Shown here one piece after another: positions 19,787 to 29,110 of a stretch of DNA of 64,000 nt. Position 1 is the stretch's first letter, and every line of letters starts with the position of its first letter. This DNA is from Aurantiochytrium sp. KH105 (Eukaryota; Sar; Bigyra; Thraustochytrida; Thraustochytriidae). Under the pieces are notes generated by a model. It made no database searches and was not told the DNA's origin. It worked only from the letters and a program-made list of their open reading frames with translations. The stretch spans positions 373,126 to 437,125 of the forward strand of contig BGKB01000009.1 in assembly GCA_003116975.1 (NCBI GenBank), in the 5' to 3' direction. The position numbers and the translations under genes are program-made.

Positions 19787-20503
19787 ATGCACGCCGCTGC
19801 AAAGGCCGCAGACGGGGCCCTCGCGCCCTCCGTGCCCGTCCTTTGGGCCCTCGCAGCCGGTCGCGCAACGTCCAGGCCCCAAGAGCAACAGGCCAAGGAG
19901 GTCCACGACCACCACGACCACAGCCACCACATGGCCATCGTTCTTGCGCTCGTGCAGGACCTCGGTCTCCTCGCCGTCGGCAAAGACAACATTGACGAGG
20001 ACGCTGACAAGGGCGTAATCGAAAGAGACGACCTCGTGGGCAAACTCGTGGACTGCAATGGCTTCGCGGCAGCACCTCTGACCGCCAAGAGCATCGAAAA
20101 CGGCGCAGAGACCTTGGCCAAGACCGCCCTCCTCGTGGTCGAGGACCCTGGGGAGGACGCTCTTGCGGCACTGGACAAAGTCTACGATGCGCGGAGTAGT
20201 CTTGCCGCAGACAAGGCGGCTGGAATGGTTTACTATACGCTCCGTTTACCAGCTCTGTCTGCATTCGCGGCAGAAGCAATACAGAACCAGACGGCGCGTC
20301 TCGAGATGGCATGGAAACTCGCTCGCTCGCTCAAGAGGGCTGGTCATGTATTTTCCGTGGTATTCTATCAGCACGAAACTCAGATAGGCATTGCGCTTGC
20401 TGCGGAAAGCGCATCTTCGAGCGGTGCCGAGAAAACGACCAAAGCGAGTAAAGCGCAAGTCGGTGTCCCAGAGCCATTACCGCAGCGGACTGGGTGGGGG
20501 TAA
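19787..20503 (+). CDS. Hypothetical protein with His-rich stretch
   Basis: 238 aa from ATG 19787; a second in-frame ATG at 19931 would give 190 aa and avoid overlap with the antisense 5' extension of the AAA frame. I do not recognise it. The first 30 residues are mildly hydrophobic (APSVPVLWALAAG), so a signal or transit peptide is possible, followed by HDHHDHSHH. The rest looks folded, alpha/beta in character (MAIVLALVQDLGLLAVG, GMVYYTLRLPALSAFA, HVFSVVFYQHETQIGIAL), and ends in a polar tail. It is followed by the methyltransferase-fusion gene on the same strand after 161 bp. No membrane span and no catalytic motif are evident. Confidence 0.5.
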   Translation: MHAAAKAADGALAPSVPVLWALAAGRATSRPQEQQAKEVHDHHDHSHHMAIVLALVQDLGLLAVGKDNIDEDADKGVIERDDLVGKLVDCNGFAAAPLTAKSIENGAETLAKTALLVVEDPGEDALAALDKVYDARSSLAADKAAGMVYYTLRLPALSAFAAEAIQNQTARLEMAWKLARSLKRAGHVFSVVFYQHETQIGIALAAESASSSGAEKTTKASKAQVGVPEPLPQRTGWG

Positions 20504-20664
20504 GTTCATTCGCCCAATCGTCCGTACATCTATTCCTCCAATATCTTGAGCATCCATCTGTGCAAATGCTCGATGGATCATATACGTTTGATTCTTATTC
20601 GTACGGGCCATGCGGGGATGATGAAACGGAAGGACTAACTCGGAACGACCCATTCGTGTGACCA

Positions 20665-23397
20665 ATGCAAAGCGGATCGGCGCGAACTCGGACTGCGAAT
20701 CGCTTTACTGTGTTCCGAGAATGGCTCGAAACAACCTTTGGCCTTGAAGCATTACGAGCAAACGGCGGCGTCCTTGATGTAGCGGGGGGTAAGGGTGATC
20801 TTGCGTTTAAGCTTCTCATTCACGCCGGGGTTCCAACAACAATCGTTGATCCTCGACCCATGGATGTACCGAATATGCTTCGCCATGTCACTCGGGCATT
20901 AGTGCATCGTCTTGCGCAGCAAATTGATGGAGATGCTAAAGACGCAAGACCCCTGGTAGTTCTCCCTTTTCCGAAGCACATTCGCACGTGGTTCTGGTAT
21001 CCACTTTCCAAATCTATGGGCGCAGCACCTGAATCCTACGTGAACGACCCGCTGCAACCTGTACCAGTCGAGGCAAGTGGGCTCGAAGCTGCCCTCCAGT
21101 CATGCTCTGCCATCGTTGGGATGCATTCCGATCAGGCCACAGAAGCCATTGTCGATTGGGGTCTTGAACTTGGAAAGCCCTTTGCAGTTGTGCCTTGCTG
21201 CGTCTTTCCCAACCTTTTTCCGGAGCGCGGTAACGTTCGCAAGCATCCCGAATTTCTTCGATACCTTGTCAATAAGGATCCTTTGCGCGTCTGCCGCGAA
21301 AAGTTGAGCTTTGCGGGGCGCAATGATGTAGTCTTTGGACCCAGAAAGGATGAGGTGGAATCCACGACTTTACCCGGAGACACGAAAGACTCCGACAAGA
21401 GCAGTGGTAGTGATGCTTTCAAAGATAGCGACATGCCAGATGACAAGGATGGTGATAACGGCAAAGATGGTGATGATGGCAATATGGGAGATGATGCCAA
21501 AGATACCGAAGATGCCGAGTGCTGTGACGGAGATGATCAACGCAGAAGCAAGTCTTCAAAAGATTGTGTCCGAAGCGACGTCGATTCTGATCAAACTCAG
21601 TTTAGAAGCACAAGTGAAGTTGTTATTCTACCGTGGTCGCCTCTCGCAATGCATCTACAAGATACGGGGGAAGACGATGGTGCAGTGTACGGATCATTGG
21701 CCCAGGAATTGAGTTCAGAGAATGCACCGCTTCGTAGCGAATCTGCAACAGAAGAAGAGGAGTTCGTGGGAGCCGCAAAAGGAAAAGCAGCAGGAGAAGG
21801 GGACTCGCAAGGAGAAGATCAAACTTTGTCGCGAAGAGATGGTGATGATGGTGATCACGGCGACGATAACGAGTCAGATATGCGTTTTCCTCCTTGGATG
21901 CGAGTTCCGCGCGCATGTCCAGCCTCCAAGCTGGCCCAGCATCCTTGGTCTCATTTCCAAGAGTCGCAAGTTGTCTTTGTGGTTTTGCGATGGTATTTTG
22001 CGCACGCGATGCTAGGCCTCTGTCTCGAATTTCGTTGGCGACCTGTCATGTTCGGCTTCATGCTTGCGCTTTTACTTTTGCAAGAGTCTCAATTGCGAAA
22101 GTTGGTTCGAACATTGACGATGGGCCCACACGTTGCCATCGCAGAGGCTTGCGAAGACTTTGAGATCGAAATAGTGCGCCTTGTTTGGGCAATCAAACGT
22201 CGCGAACTCCAACGTCGTGGGTTCGCATTACGAGGCCTTGCGCCTCCGATTTCGAGAATCGAACGTAATCAGTGCTTGCGAACGCCAGAGGCACGAGTCG
22301 AACTCCAGGCGCCTGCAATAAGGAAGCGTCTTCTGGTGAGTTTAAGGGCTGCAACGCAGATTCTCAACGGCGCGGCAAGAGTGTCAACATCGACAAGTAT
22401 CGACGAGGTTCCTTTACTTACGGAAATTGAGCGTTCGCTGCGTTCCTTTTTTCGAACTCGAGCACGCTTTGCATCGAATGTTCGATTTCTTCGCGTCACG
22501 GAAGAGGACCTCTTTCGTGTTGCCCGTCTTTTGCGAAATGAAACGCACTCGCTTTGGGCCTCGTCCGAAGCGACAATCCGAGTCGAAGATGTAAATCAAG
22601 TCCCGCAACAGATCCGCTCACCAAAGGACACGGAAGCTCTACGAATGATTCGAGCAAATCTGGAGAATCTTCGCCAAGGTCTTGCCGGTGTCGAGGCCGT
22701 GCTGTGGGCTTGCGAAGAGGATCTCATCGATGACTGTCACAATACGAGCCGTGTGCACAGTCTTGTAGACGAGCTTGGCGCGACGTGGCAGCAATTTCAA
22801 CCAGATGGCGCGAAGGCGGTGCAAGGTGCTATGCGTCTGGCCCATACGCTCGCTTCGAAGAGAGGATTTTCTGCCGCTGCGGCGCAGGGCTTGCATTGGA
22901 CAACAGATGCATATGGAACTGGCGCACGTGTAAATGACGACGACGATGATGATTTTGCTTCACAAAGCAGCAATGAGCCTGCTACGGACGAAGCAGACGG
23001 CGTCGAGCGTGCTGCGGCACTGTCGCAGCCTTTCACTGATGTGTATCAAGGTTTCGTGGAGGAGCCTCGACCGCATCGTCGAGGACCTGCTCCACTGGAT
23101 GATCCAGCTTCGCTTGAGGCACGAGAAGCGGCGAAAGTGGCTTCGAACATGCTCGGTGAACTGGGCAGCGTCCTTTCTCATCATCGTAGTGGTCTGGCTC
23201 CCGAGCGCGTGGTGCGAACGGAAGGCACGGCACCGTCGGCAAGAGACACGAAAAATGCAAAGAGTAGAGATTGCGTGCAGATGGAGAAGTCCTGTGACGC
23301 TGTCCCTGCGACAGAAGCGCACGCAGTCGTCGGAGAGCTTGCGCGACTTCTGGCAGCGATGCCGCAAAGGTTAGATGATGACACGCAATTCTCGTAG
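20665..23397 (+). CDS. SAM methyltransferase-like domain fused to a vezatin/Inp2-like membrane domain
   Basis: 910 aa in one uninterrupted frame from ATG 20665. Residues about 35-225 look like a class I SAM methyltransferase: motif I GGVLDVAGGKGDLAFKLL, an acidic end of strand 2 (IVDPRP), then IVGMHSDQATEAIVDW and FAVVPCCVFPNLFP, a pattern I associate with an uncharacterised fungal/protist methyltransferase family. Residues about 228-400 are an acidic Asp/Lys/Ser linker. From about 430 come two close hydrophobic segments (VVFVVLRWYFAHAMLGL and MFGFMLALLLLQ), then RRELQRRGFALRGLAPPISR, resembling the vezatin/Inp2 myosin-binding family, where a similar RGF-PP-SR motif follows the membrane hairpin. 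The last 300 residues are helical. If right, the enzyme is tethered to a membrane, possibly peroxisome or cell cortex. The methyltransferase fold is fairly sure; the vezatin link is tentative. Confidence 0.75.
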   Translation: MQSGSARTRTANRFTVFREWLETTFGLEALRANGGVLDVAGGKGDLAFKLLIHAGVPTTIVDPRPMDVPNMLRHVTRALVHRLAQQIDGDAKDARPLVVLPFPKHIRTWFWYPLSKSMGAAPESYVNDPLQPVPVEASGLEAALQSCSAIVGMHSDQATEAIVDWGLELGKPFAVVPCCVFPNLFPERGNVRKHPEFLRYLVNKDPLRVCREKLSFAGRNDVVFGPRKDEVESTTLPGDTKDSDKSSGSDAFKDSDMPDDKDGDNGKDGDDGNMGDDAKDTEDAECCDGDDQRRSKSSKDCVRSDVDSDQTQFRSTSEVVILPWSPLAMHLQDTGEDDGAVYGSLAQELSSENAPLRSESATEEEEFVGAAKGKAAGEGDSQGEDQTLSRRDGDDGDHGDDNESDMRFPPWMRVPRACPASKLAQHPWSHFQESQVVFVVLRWYFAHAMLGLCLEFRWRPVMFGFMLALLLLQESQLRKLVRTLTMGPHVAIAEACEDFEIEIVRLVWAIKRRELQRRGFALRGLAPPISRIERNQCLRTPEARVELQAPAIRKRLLVSLRAATQILNGAARVSTSTSIDEVPLLTEIERSLRSFFRTRARFASNVRFLRVTEEDLFRVARLLRNETHSLWASSEATIRVEDVNQVPQQIRSPKDTEALRMIRANLENLRQGLAGVEAVLWACEEDLIDDCHNTSRVHSLVDELGATWQQFQPDGAKAVQGAMRLAHTLASKRGFSAAAAQGLHWTTDAYGTGARVNDDDDDDFASQSSNEPATDEADGVERAAALSQPFTDVYQGFVEEPRPHRRGPAPLDDPASLEAREAAKVASNMLGELGSVLSHHRSGLAPERVVRTEGTAPSARDTKNAKSRDCVQMEKSCDAVPATEAHAVVGELARLLAAMPQRLDDDTQFS

Positions 23398-23682
23398 GCG
23401 CATCAAAGGATCACTCGACTACATTCAATTTTGTCTGATGATTTGATATGAATCTTGTAACGTTCTTCTTGGGGAAAACATTGGCGCCCACTCTTGACGA
23501 CGAAAGCGCTGTAACACCTCTTCATCTCCGAATGCGCGCAGACAGATTTCAGGCCAAGGTAAAGACCATTCAGAGCAGACTATTTCACTCTCAGAAGACA
23601 AGCATTCATCCTGGAGACAAGATCACACTCTTCACAATGGCCGCGTGATCAACAGGCATGCATACGTATATAGCTTCAGTTA
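23398..23682. other. Short 3' intergenic region between convergent genes
   Basis: 285 bp between two stop codons. A 66-codon frame (23448-23648) lies here but has no recognised domain; it is treated as untranslated 3' flank. Confidence 0.6.
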
Positions 23683-26283
23683 TCAGTCATCATAGTCGTT
23701 TCGCTGGTAGGGAGGAATCATATCGAGTACATCCTGCTTGTTGTAGAGAGCCTTGCAATGGGGGCACTTGCGGTTCCTCTTTTCCAAATTGTCATAAAGA
23801 GCCTTCTTCGAAAACGAATGTCCGCACTTGACGATGACAGCGTCACGCCAGTATTCCGAACGAAGCGGGCAGCGCAGTGCGTTTTCCATAGCGGAGAGGC
23901 GGAGCTCGACGTCAGAAGCAGACTCTGAGGGATTCAGGTGTGACGGGACAGCCGCGGCGCGAGATCGCTCAAGCTTGGCTTTCACCTTGCGGAGCTGCTC
24001 GGCAGCGCGACGCGACTGATGCTCTGCATCCTCCTTCGCCTTGCGGAATTCTGCATTCTTGTGCTCGAGGTCGTGAATTGTTGTGCGCAGACCATTGGCC
24101 TCGGCGTCGAGCGTGGAAAAACGAGTTCTGATGGCCTCGCGATCCTTGGCAAGATCCTGGTACATTGCATAGGTAGTACGCGAATATTCCTCGGACCGGG
24201 CCATGGCCTCCTCCGTGGCGGCATACTGCGTTTGCAAGATGCGGTATTGTTCGTCGTGATCGCCGAGGACGCGACGCAGCTCGTCGAGCTCCTTTGCTTT
24301 TACGCGCAGATCCTTTTTGGCCCGCTCAAAGTCCTGGTCGAGACGGATAAAGCGGTTGCTTTTTTCAGCCGACGATTCGCGCATGGCTGCCACTTCATGG
24401 AGAATGCGTTCCTTTTGCGCCTCAATTTCCGGAAAAGCGCTCGTCGTGGCCTCGAGGTCCTGCAGCACAGCGGCGAGACTCTCCTTTGAAGTTCCCAGCT
24501 CGGCGCGTGCCGCCTCGAGCTCGGCACGGAGCTGGGCCGCGGTGCGCTTTTCCTCGTCCTCGGGCCACTGTCCCTTGGCGGCCTCTTCAAGGCGTGCGCG
24601 CAGAGCCTCGTCGTGCTTTGCGGGAGGGCTCTCCTTGAGAACTTTGAGCTCTGTTTGGGCGGCGTTAAGCTCTGTCTGCCTTGTTTGCGCGATGATCTTG
24701 TATTCTTCAAGCTGTTTTTCTAAAACCAGCAGCTTTTCCTGGTCAACCTTTGCCTGTTCGAGATCCCCGAGCTGAGCAATATACTTGGCTTCGGCCTCCT
24801 TTACCTGTCGTGCATACTCTTGCGTGTGCTGCGCAAGGGTTTCGGCGGTGGTTGTTTCAAGCTGAGCCATGGTCCGTCGAACGGTCTGTACCATTTCCCG
24901 CTCCTTGGACTCTGCCTCTGTAGTTTGGTCGAGTTGAGCTTTGAGTCGATTGACCTCGGCCTCGAGGTCCTCGACAGCGCGGGCATCGACACCCGCCCCG
25001 TTGCGCGCAGCACCGCCCGCGGCGGTCGCTGCAGTTTCTTGTTGCTTGAATTCGGCGCGAAGCCGCTCTAGCTCGTCAATAAGTTTCTTCTTCTCCTCGA
25101 GAATCTGCTCAATCTCGCGAAGTCTTTCGGAGGCAAGTTCCTCTGCCTCGTTGGCTTCCGCCTTTTCTTCGGACTGGCGTGCCGCTTCGTCCTGTGCGTC
25201 TTTCGAGTCTGCTGCTGCTGCTCCCTGGCTTTCTCGGGCGCCGGCATTGGAGCTGCTTGCTGCAGCGAGGTCTTCCTGTTTCATGGCACCCTTTTCTTTG
25301 AGAACTTCGACGGTGGACCCAAGAGTGCCTTCGTGAAGGGACTCGGTGCAGACGGCAGCAAGGCGGTGCATCCACGTCCTCTGATCAATTTCGGCATCTT
25401 CAGTCTGGTCCTGAAGCTTGCGCGCTTGCGTCTCGAGATGGAGAATGCGGTCAGCGAAAAGCTTGCAGCGCTCGTCGGCCGCGCGAAGTTTGGCGCGTAG
25501 CTCGGCAGCCTCGGCCCCCGAGGCACTTCCTAGCAGCGACTTGACGGCGCGCTCTCGATCGGGATTAGCGCCGACACCGAGCAGTCTCTCGACGATAGCT
25601 CGGAGCAGGGCCAGGGCCAGCTTTGATTTGCGAGATACTTCCTTGTCGACAAGAGAAGGCAAGTCTAGCAAGCGTTTCACCGAATTACTGCCACCCTCGC
25701 CGTCATCGTCGTCGTCATCATCGTCGTCGTCTGTTTTTGCGTTTGGAACTGCCTCGGAGACTCGTCGGGACAGAATATCGTGTGTCTGACGTCCAAGTAG
25801 CATGCGCGCAAAATCTTCTGGGGAGCTCGGCTTGCCCAGAGATGCCACGGCCTCTTTATCCATGTCGGCATAGCCAGATCCAGCGGGGTCAAGTTTGACG
25901 TCAAGTTTCTCGCCGAGCAGCGAGAGACCTTCGGCCACGAGCGCGTCCAGCGCACGCGTGACGCAGCTCAGCGAGTCATCAAAGGTCTGTGCTTTGGCGC
26001 CGAGACTTTGCAGCTTGCTGTTGGACTTTTTAAGCTTCTCCCGCAGCCTCCGTGCCTTGACGGCGAGCTCGCGGTTCTTGTGGAGCAACTGCTCCTTGGT
26101 GGACTGCGTGTCGGGCAGCTTTCCAATGGGATTGAGCTTCTTCTTTTTGCTCTTGCCCTTGCCCTTGACGGCGGTCTCTTCGCCTCCATTGCTCTGTTCC
26201 TGATTCTTCTTCTCCTCGTCCTCCTCAACGTCGGCGCTGGCGGCGGCGGCGCCCTCCGCGCCCTGGTCGAGTTTTCGCTTCAT
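23683..26283 (-). CDS. BRE1: BRE1-like E3 ubiquitin ligase with reduced RING/U-box-like finger
   Basis: 866 aa from ATG 26283. Architecture fits BRE1/RNF20: a basic Lys-rich N-terminus (GKGKSKKKKLNPIG), an almost continuous coiled coil from about residue 60 to 800, and a C-terminal finger (about 813-860). BRE1 monoubiquitinates histone H2B in the nucleus with Rad6 and promotes transcription elongation. The finger starts LRCPLRSEYWRDAVIVKCGH and continues SFSKKALYDN, then RKCPHCKALYNKQDVLDMI. This matches the BRE1 consensus in spacing, but only five of the usual eight zinc ligands are kept: Arg, Ser and Ala stand at the second, fifth and sixth positions. It may fold as a U-box without full zinc binding. 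An Asp run of about 10 (near 190) is coded by a GTC/ATC repeat. Alternative: another long coiled-coil RING ligase. Divergent from the carrier gene. Confidence 0.8.
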   Translation of the reverse strand: MKRKLDQGAEGAAAASADVEEDEEKKNQEQSNGGEETAVKGKGKSKKKKLNPIGKLPDTQSTKEQLLHKNRELAVKARRLREKLKKSNSKLQSLGAKAQTFDDSLSCVTRALDALVAEGLSLLGEKLDVKLDPAGSGYADMDKEAVASLGKPSSPEDFARMLLGRQTHDILSRRVSEAVPNAKTDDDDDDDDDDGEGGSNSVKRLLDLPSLVDKEVSRKSKLALALLRAIVERLLGVGANPDRERAVKSLLGSASGAEAAELRAKLRAADERCKLFADRILHLETQARKLQDQTEDAEIDQRTWMHRLAAVCTESLHEGTLGSTVEVLKEKGAMKQEDLAAASSSNAGARESQGAAAADSKDAQDEAARQSEEKAEANEAEELASERLREIEQILEEKKKLIDELERLRAEFKQQETAATAAGGAARNGAGVDARAVEDLEAEVNRLKAQLDQTTEAESKEREMVQTVRRTMAQLETTTAETLAQHTQEYARQVKEAEAKYIAQLGDLEQAKVDQEKLLVLEKQLEEYKIIAQTRQTELNAAQTELKVLKESPPAKHDEALRARLEEAAKGQWPEDEEKRTAAQLRAELEAARAELGTSKESLAAVLQDLEATTSAFPEIEAQKERILHEVAAMRESSAEKSNRFIRLDQDFERAKKDLRVKAKELDELRRVLGDHDEQYRILQTQYAATEEAMARSEEYSRTTYAMYQDLAKDREAIRTRFSTLDAEANGLRTTIHDLEHKNAEFRKAKEDAEHQSRRAAEQLRKVKAKLERSRAAAVPSHLNPSESASDVELRLSAMENALRCPLRSEYWRDAVIVKCGHSFSKKALYDNLEKRNRKCPHCKALYNKQDVLDMIPPYQRNDYDD

Positions 26284-27256
26284 AAGGGCTCCCTTTCCTT
26301 GCTTGCTTCAAAGCAAAAAGTAAGTCAACACCGGGAAGACAACCTTCAGGTCGTTGCGGTCGGGATTCTGCTGCGTCGCGTCCCGCGACGAGGCGTCCCT
26401 CCCGAGCGCGCGCGTGGCCCCGCTCTGGCCGCAGGCGCACGCAGGCAGCGGCAGCACGCCGCGGCGCCGCGCGGTGGTTGGCTCCAGGCAAACCGCCACC
26501 ACCTGCGCCCCGATCCGCTCCTGCGCTCTCCGCGCGCGCGCAGGGCCCGGCTCCCGAGTGGGCGGGGGGGGCGGCAGCGGCGGCGGCGTCGGCGGCCGGC
26601 CTGAGCGCGCGGGCGTCCGTGCGAGCGAGCGAGCGAGCGAGCGAGCAGCGCCGCGCCGCGGCTCACAGATCGATCGATCGATCTCCGATTGGCTGCCGCC
26701 GAAGGCCCCGCGATTTCGGGGGCCCCGGGGGCCCCAGATCCTCCGGCAGCGGCAGGCGGCGGGGACTAGGTGCCCCCAGGGGGCAGGGCGGGCGGGGACT
26801 AGCGGGGGGGCACGCGGGGCGCGGCGCGTCAGCGCAGAGCAAGAGCGGGAAAAAGACGAAAAAAGAGCAGAAAAAAGAGCAGAGCAGAGCAAGATTGGGC
26901 GGCCGGGCGCGAGGGCGCGAGCGCGCAGGGCGCGCAGAGCGGCGGCGAGGGCGCGCTGCGAGGCGCGGGGAGGGAAGGCGGAGGCCGGGAGAAGCGCGGC
27001 GAGGCGCGCGGGCGGTTTTGAGAGGGTTTTGGGCGGCTTGCGGCGGGTTTTGGGGGCCGCAGCTGGCTGACGGGCGACGTCGACGACGCCGACGTCGACC
27101 GAGACGCGCGACGAGAGCGCAGGGTTGATGGGCGGCGGCAAGAACGGTGAGAGGGACGACATTGGTTGAAGGAGACCTGGCGTCGGGGAAACTGGAAGAC
27201 ACTCGGCCTGCCTGAAAAGCGCACGAGGAAAGGAGAAGCAGCGATCGGTTTTGACG
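26284..27256. promoter_or_regulatory. Divergent promoter region of BRE1-like and carrier genes
   Basis: 973 bp, strongly GC-rich, between two divergent ATGs. It contains a GCGA run (26620-26646), ATCG tandem units (26671-26684), a purine block with an AGAGC pentamer cluster (26860-26892) and CGACG units (27075-27105). Long open frames here lack ATGs or domains and are not called genes. Confidence 0.5.
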
Positions 27257-28213
27257 ATGACGACGACGACGGGGGGCGCGGATCATGGAGAGGAGACGCG
27301 ACGCTCGCGTGCAAGCGTGCTGGCGACCGTAGGAGCTGGCCTCTTTGCTGGAGGCAGTAGCGTGCTCGTAGGTCATCCGTTCGACACGCTCAAGACGCGC
27401 TGGCAGGTGGGCAAACCGCTGCAAGGTTCAGGTGCCTCAGGGGGCAGTATGGTCATGATGCGCGAACTGTATCGTGGGATCCTGCCTCCCCTTCTGACGA
27501 CGGGACTCGTGCAATCGGTGAACTTTTCTCTGTTTGAGGCTTTTAAACGCGTATACATGCGCGACACGTTGGGAAAGCCGAATGCACCCGAAATGTCGCC
27601 ACAGACGTACTTGGGACGCATCTACCTTTCGAGCGCAAGCGCCGGGGCCTTGATCTCGCTCTTGACAACGCCAATCGGTGTGCTCAAGACGCAGCAGCAG
27701 GTGCGCACAACGAAAGGGCTATTAGCCTGTGGCAAAGATCTGCTCTCGCGTTACGGACCGCGTGTGCTTTACCGCGGGGCCATGGGTGGCCTCATTATGG
27801 AAGGCCTCGGACGTGGCGTGTACATGACAACGTACGAGACGGTCAAGCTTTTGCAGCTAGACGCGGCGCAATCGGCCGCATTGCGTCGTGGCGAACGACC
27901 CGAGACGTCAACACGGGTGAAAATGGTAGCGGCTGCATGTGCAGGGACCCTAGGATGGATTAGTGTCTATCCCGTGGATACGGTCAAGGTGCGAATGATG
28001 CAAGACGCCTCAGGAAAGCATTTCCCCGATTTGTGGACAAGTGCCGTTATTACTGTACGCGAGGGAGGTGTGGCGCGGCTGTACCGCGGACTCGCCTTTT
28101 CCATGGTGCGTGCGGCGCCCGTGGCTTCTGTAGTCTTACCCTTTTACGAGATTACTCGCGAGTTCTTGGAGAGGCACTTGGAACGCATTCCTGCGCTTGC
28201 TGTTCATGTGTAG
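27257..28213 (+). CDS. Mitochondrial carrier family (SLC25) protein
   Basis: 318 aa from ATG 27257, the usual carrier length (about 300). Three tandem repeats, each opened by the carrier signature: GHPFDTLKTRWQ (near residue 40), TTPIGVLKTQQQ (near 140) and YPVDTVKVRMMQD (near 240). The matrix and cytoplasmic gate residues (PxD/ExxK/R) are intact in repeats 1 and 3; repeat 2 has Gly-Val in place of the acidic residue (PIGVLK). It should be in the inner mitochondrial membrane with six helices. The first repeat recalls the carnitine/acylcarnitine and ornithine carriers, but the substrate cannot be assigned. No cleavable presequence is seen, as is normal. Confidence 0.92.
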   Translation: MTTTTGGADHGEETRRSRASVLATVGAGLFAGGSSVLVGHPFDTLKTRWQVGKPLQGSGASGGSMVMMRELYRGILPPLLTTGLVQSVNFSLFEAFKRVYMRDTLGKPNAPEMSPQTYLGRIYLSSASAGALISLLTTPIGVLKTQQQVRTTKGLLACGKDLLSRYGPRVLYRGAMGGLIMEGLGRGVYMTTYETVKLLQLDAAQSAALRRGERPETSTRVKMVAAACAGTLGWISVYPVDTVKVRMMQDASGKHFPDLWTSAVITVREGGVARLYRGLAFSMVRAAPVASVVLPFYEITREFLERHLERIPALAVHV

Positions 28214-28636
28214 GTATCGTAATTGTTGTTTCACTTCTGTAAATTGTAGAACAAAAAAGAGAGAAAAAGGAAAGAAAAAAGAAATGAACTTTTGTGTTGA
28301 TGCGCCGGCAGTTTCCCTTTAACTCGACCACAAACGCCGACGCCTGACTGGATGCTTGCTGTCTTTTTAAAATTTAAAAAAAAACGAAGTGGAGGTCTTA
28401 TCAAAGGGCAAACGACTCTTTGCATTTTTCAAAGTTACTCCAGTGATAAGATTTTAGCTTTTTCCATACTTTGCCGTTTGGTTTTTATTTATTTTGGAAA
28501 AAGTTCCAGACCAGAACGGAACCGAGATCGAAGGTGCAACAAGGAAACAGCCTTGCCGTGTCTGAAAGAAAACGTTCGCGGCGAGAACAGAAGCAAGACG
28601 AAAGCCAACGAGAAGGAAATAAAGCAGTGGTCAAAA
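28214..28636. other. AT-rich intergenic region between convergent carrier and RPB8 genes
   Basis: 423 bp. Unlike the GC-rich surroundings it is rich in A/T runs, for example around 28250-28280 and 28363-28384 (an A/T palindrome-like block), as expected for 3' untranslated and polyadenylation sequence. No gene is seen. Confidence 0.6.
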
Positions 28637-29110
28637 TCAATCGCTGTCGCTACTACGTTTGAGCAGGCAGTAAATGCGGGTGTCGAGGTCGATGGTGTTG
28701 AGCTTGCGCTGGTCGCCAACAAGCTTCATAAGGAGACCGCCGTACGAGGCGTAGATGGCGACCCTGTGCTCTCCTTCGCCGACATACTCGTAGCTAAAGA
28801 CGCGGCCGTGCATTCCGTAGTCAAACTTGTCGAGGAGAGTGGGCGCGCCGCTCTGATTGTACGTGCCATCATCGGGCTTGCCGTCCATGTCGAGGGTGCT
28901 CGCGAGAGCGAGCGTGAAGCGCTCGTTCATGGCCATGGGGAAAAGCTCGGACTGGATATCAACGACGAGGTCCATCTCAAAGGTCGCGCCGCGTGCTACA
29001 ATCCGCGAGACATTCTTGAACTGCGTCGAACTCTTGCCCTTCGGGTTGACGTCCTTCACCTCGAAGGTGTCCTCAAAGAGGATGCCGCTGCGCTCCTCGT
29101 CGTCCGCCAT
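28637..29110 (-). CDS. RPB8: RNA polymerase I/II/III common subunit RPB8 (RPABC3)
   Basis: 157 aa from ATG 29110 (MADDEERSGILFEDTFEV), close to the 145-150 aa of yeast and human RPB8. Family landmarks: FEVKDVNPKGKSSTQFKNVS at the start (human FDVKDIDPEGKKFDRVSR), then FEMDLVVDIQSELFPM and RFTLALASTLDMDG, the middle loop (residues 75-95), then MHGRVFSYEYVGEGE and the C-terminal YASYGGLLMKLVGDQRKL. It is an OB-fold subunit shared by all three nuclear RNA polymerases. Divergent from RMT2 with 443 bp between ATGs. Confidence 0.95.
   Translation of the reverse strand: MADDEERSGILFEDTFEVKDVNPKGKSSTQFKNVSRIVARGATFEMDLVVDIQSELFPMAMNERFTLALASTLDMDGKPDDGTYNQSGAPTLLDKFDYGMHGRVFSYEYVGEGEHRVAIYASYGGLLMKLVGDQRKLNTIDLDTRIYCLLKRSSDSD

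Noticed and set aside
23448-23648. Small 66-codon plus-strand frame
   Set aside because: Sits in 285 bp between two convergent genes, no domain, likely 3' untranslated sequence.
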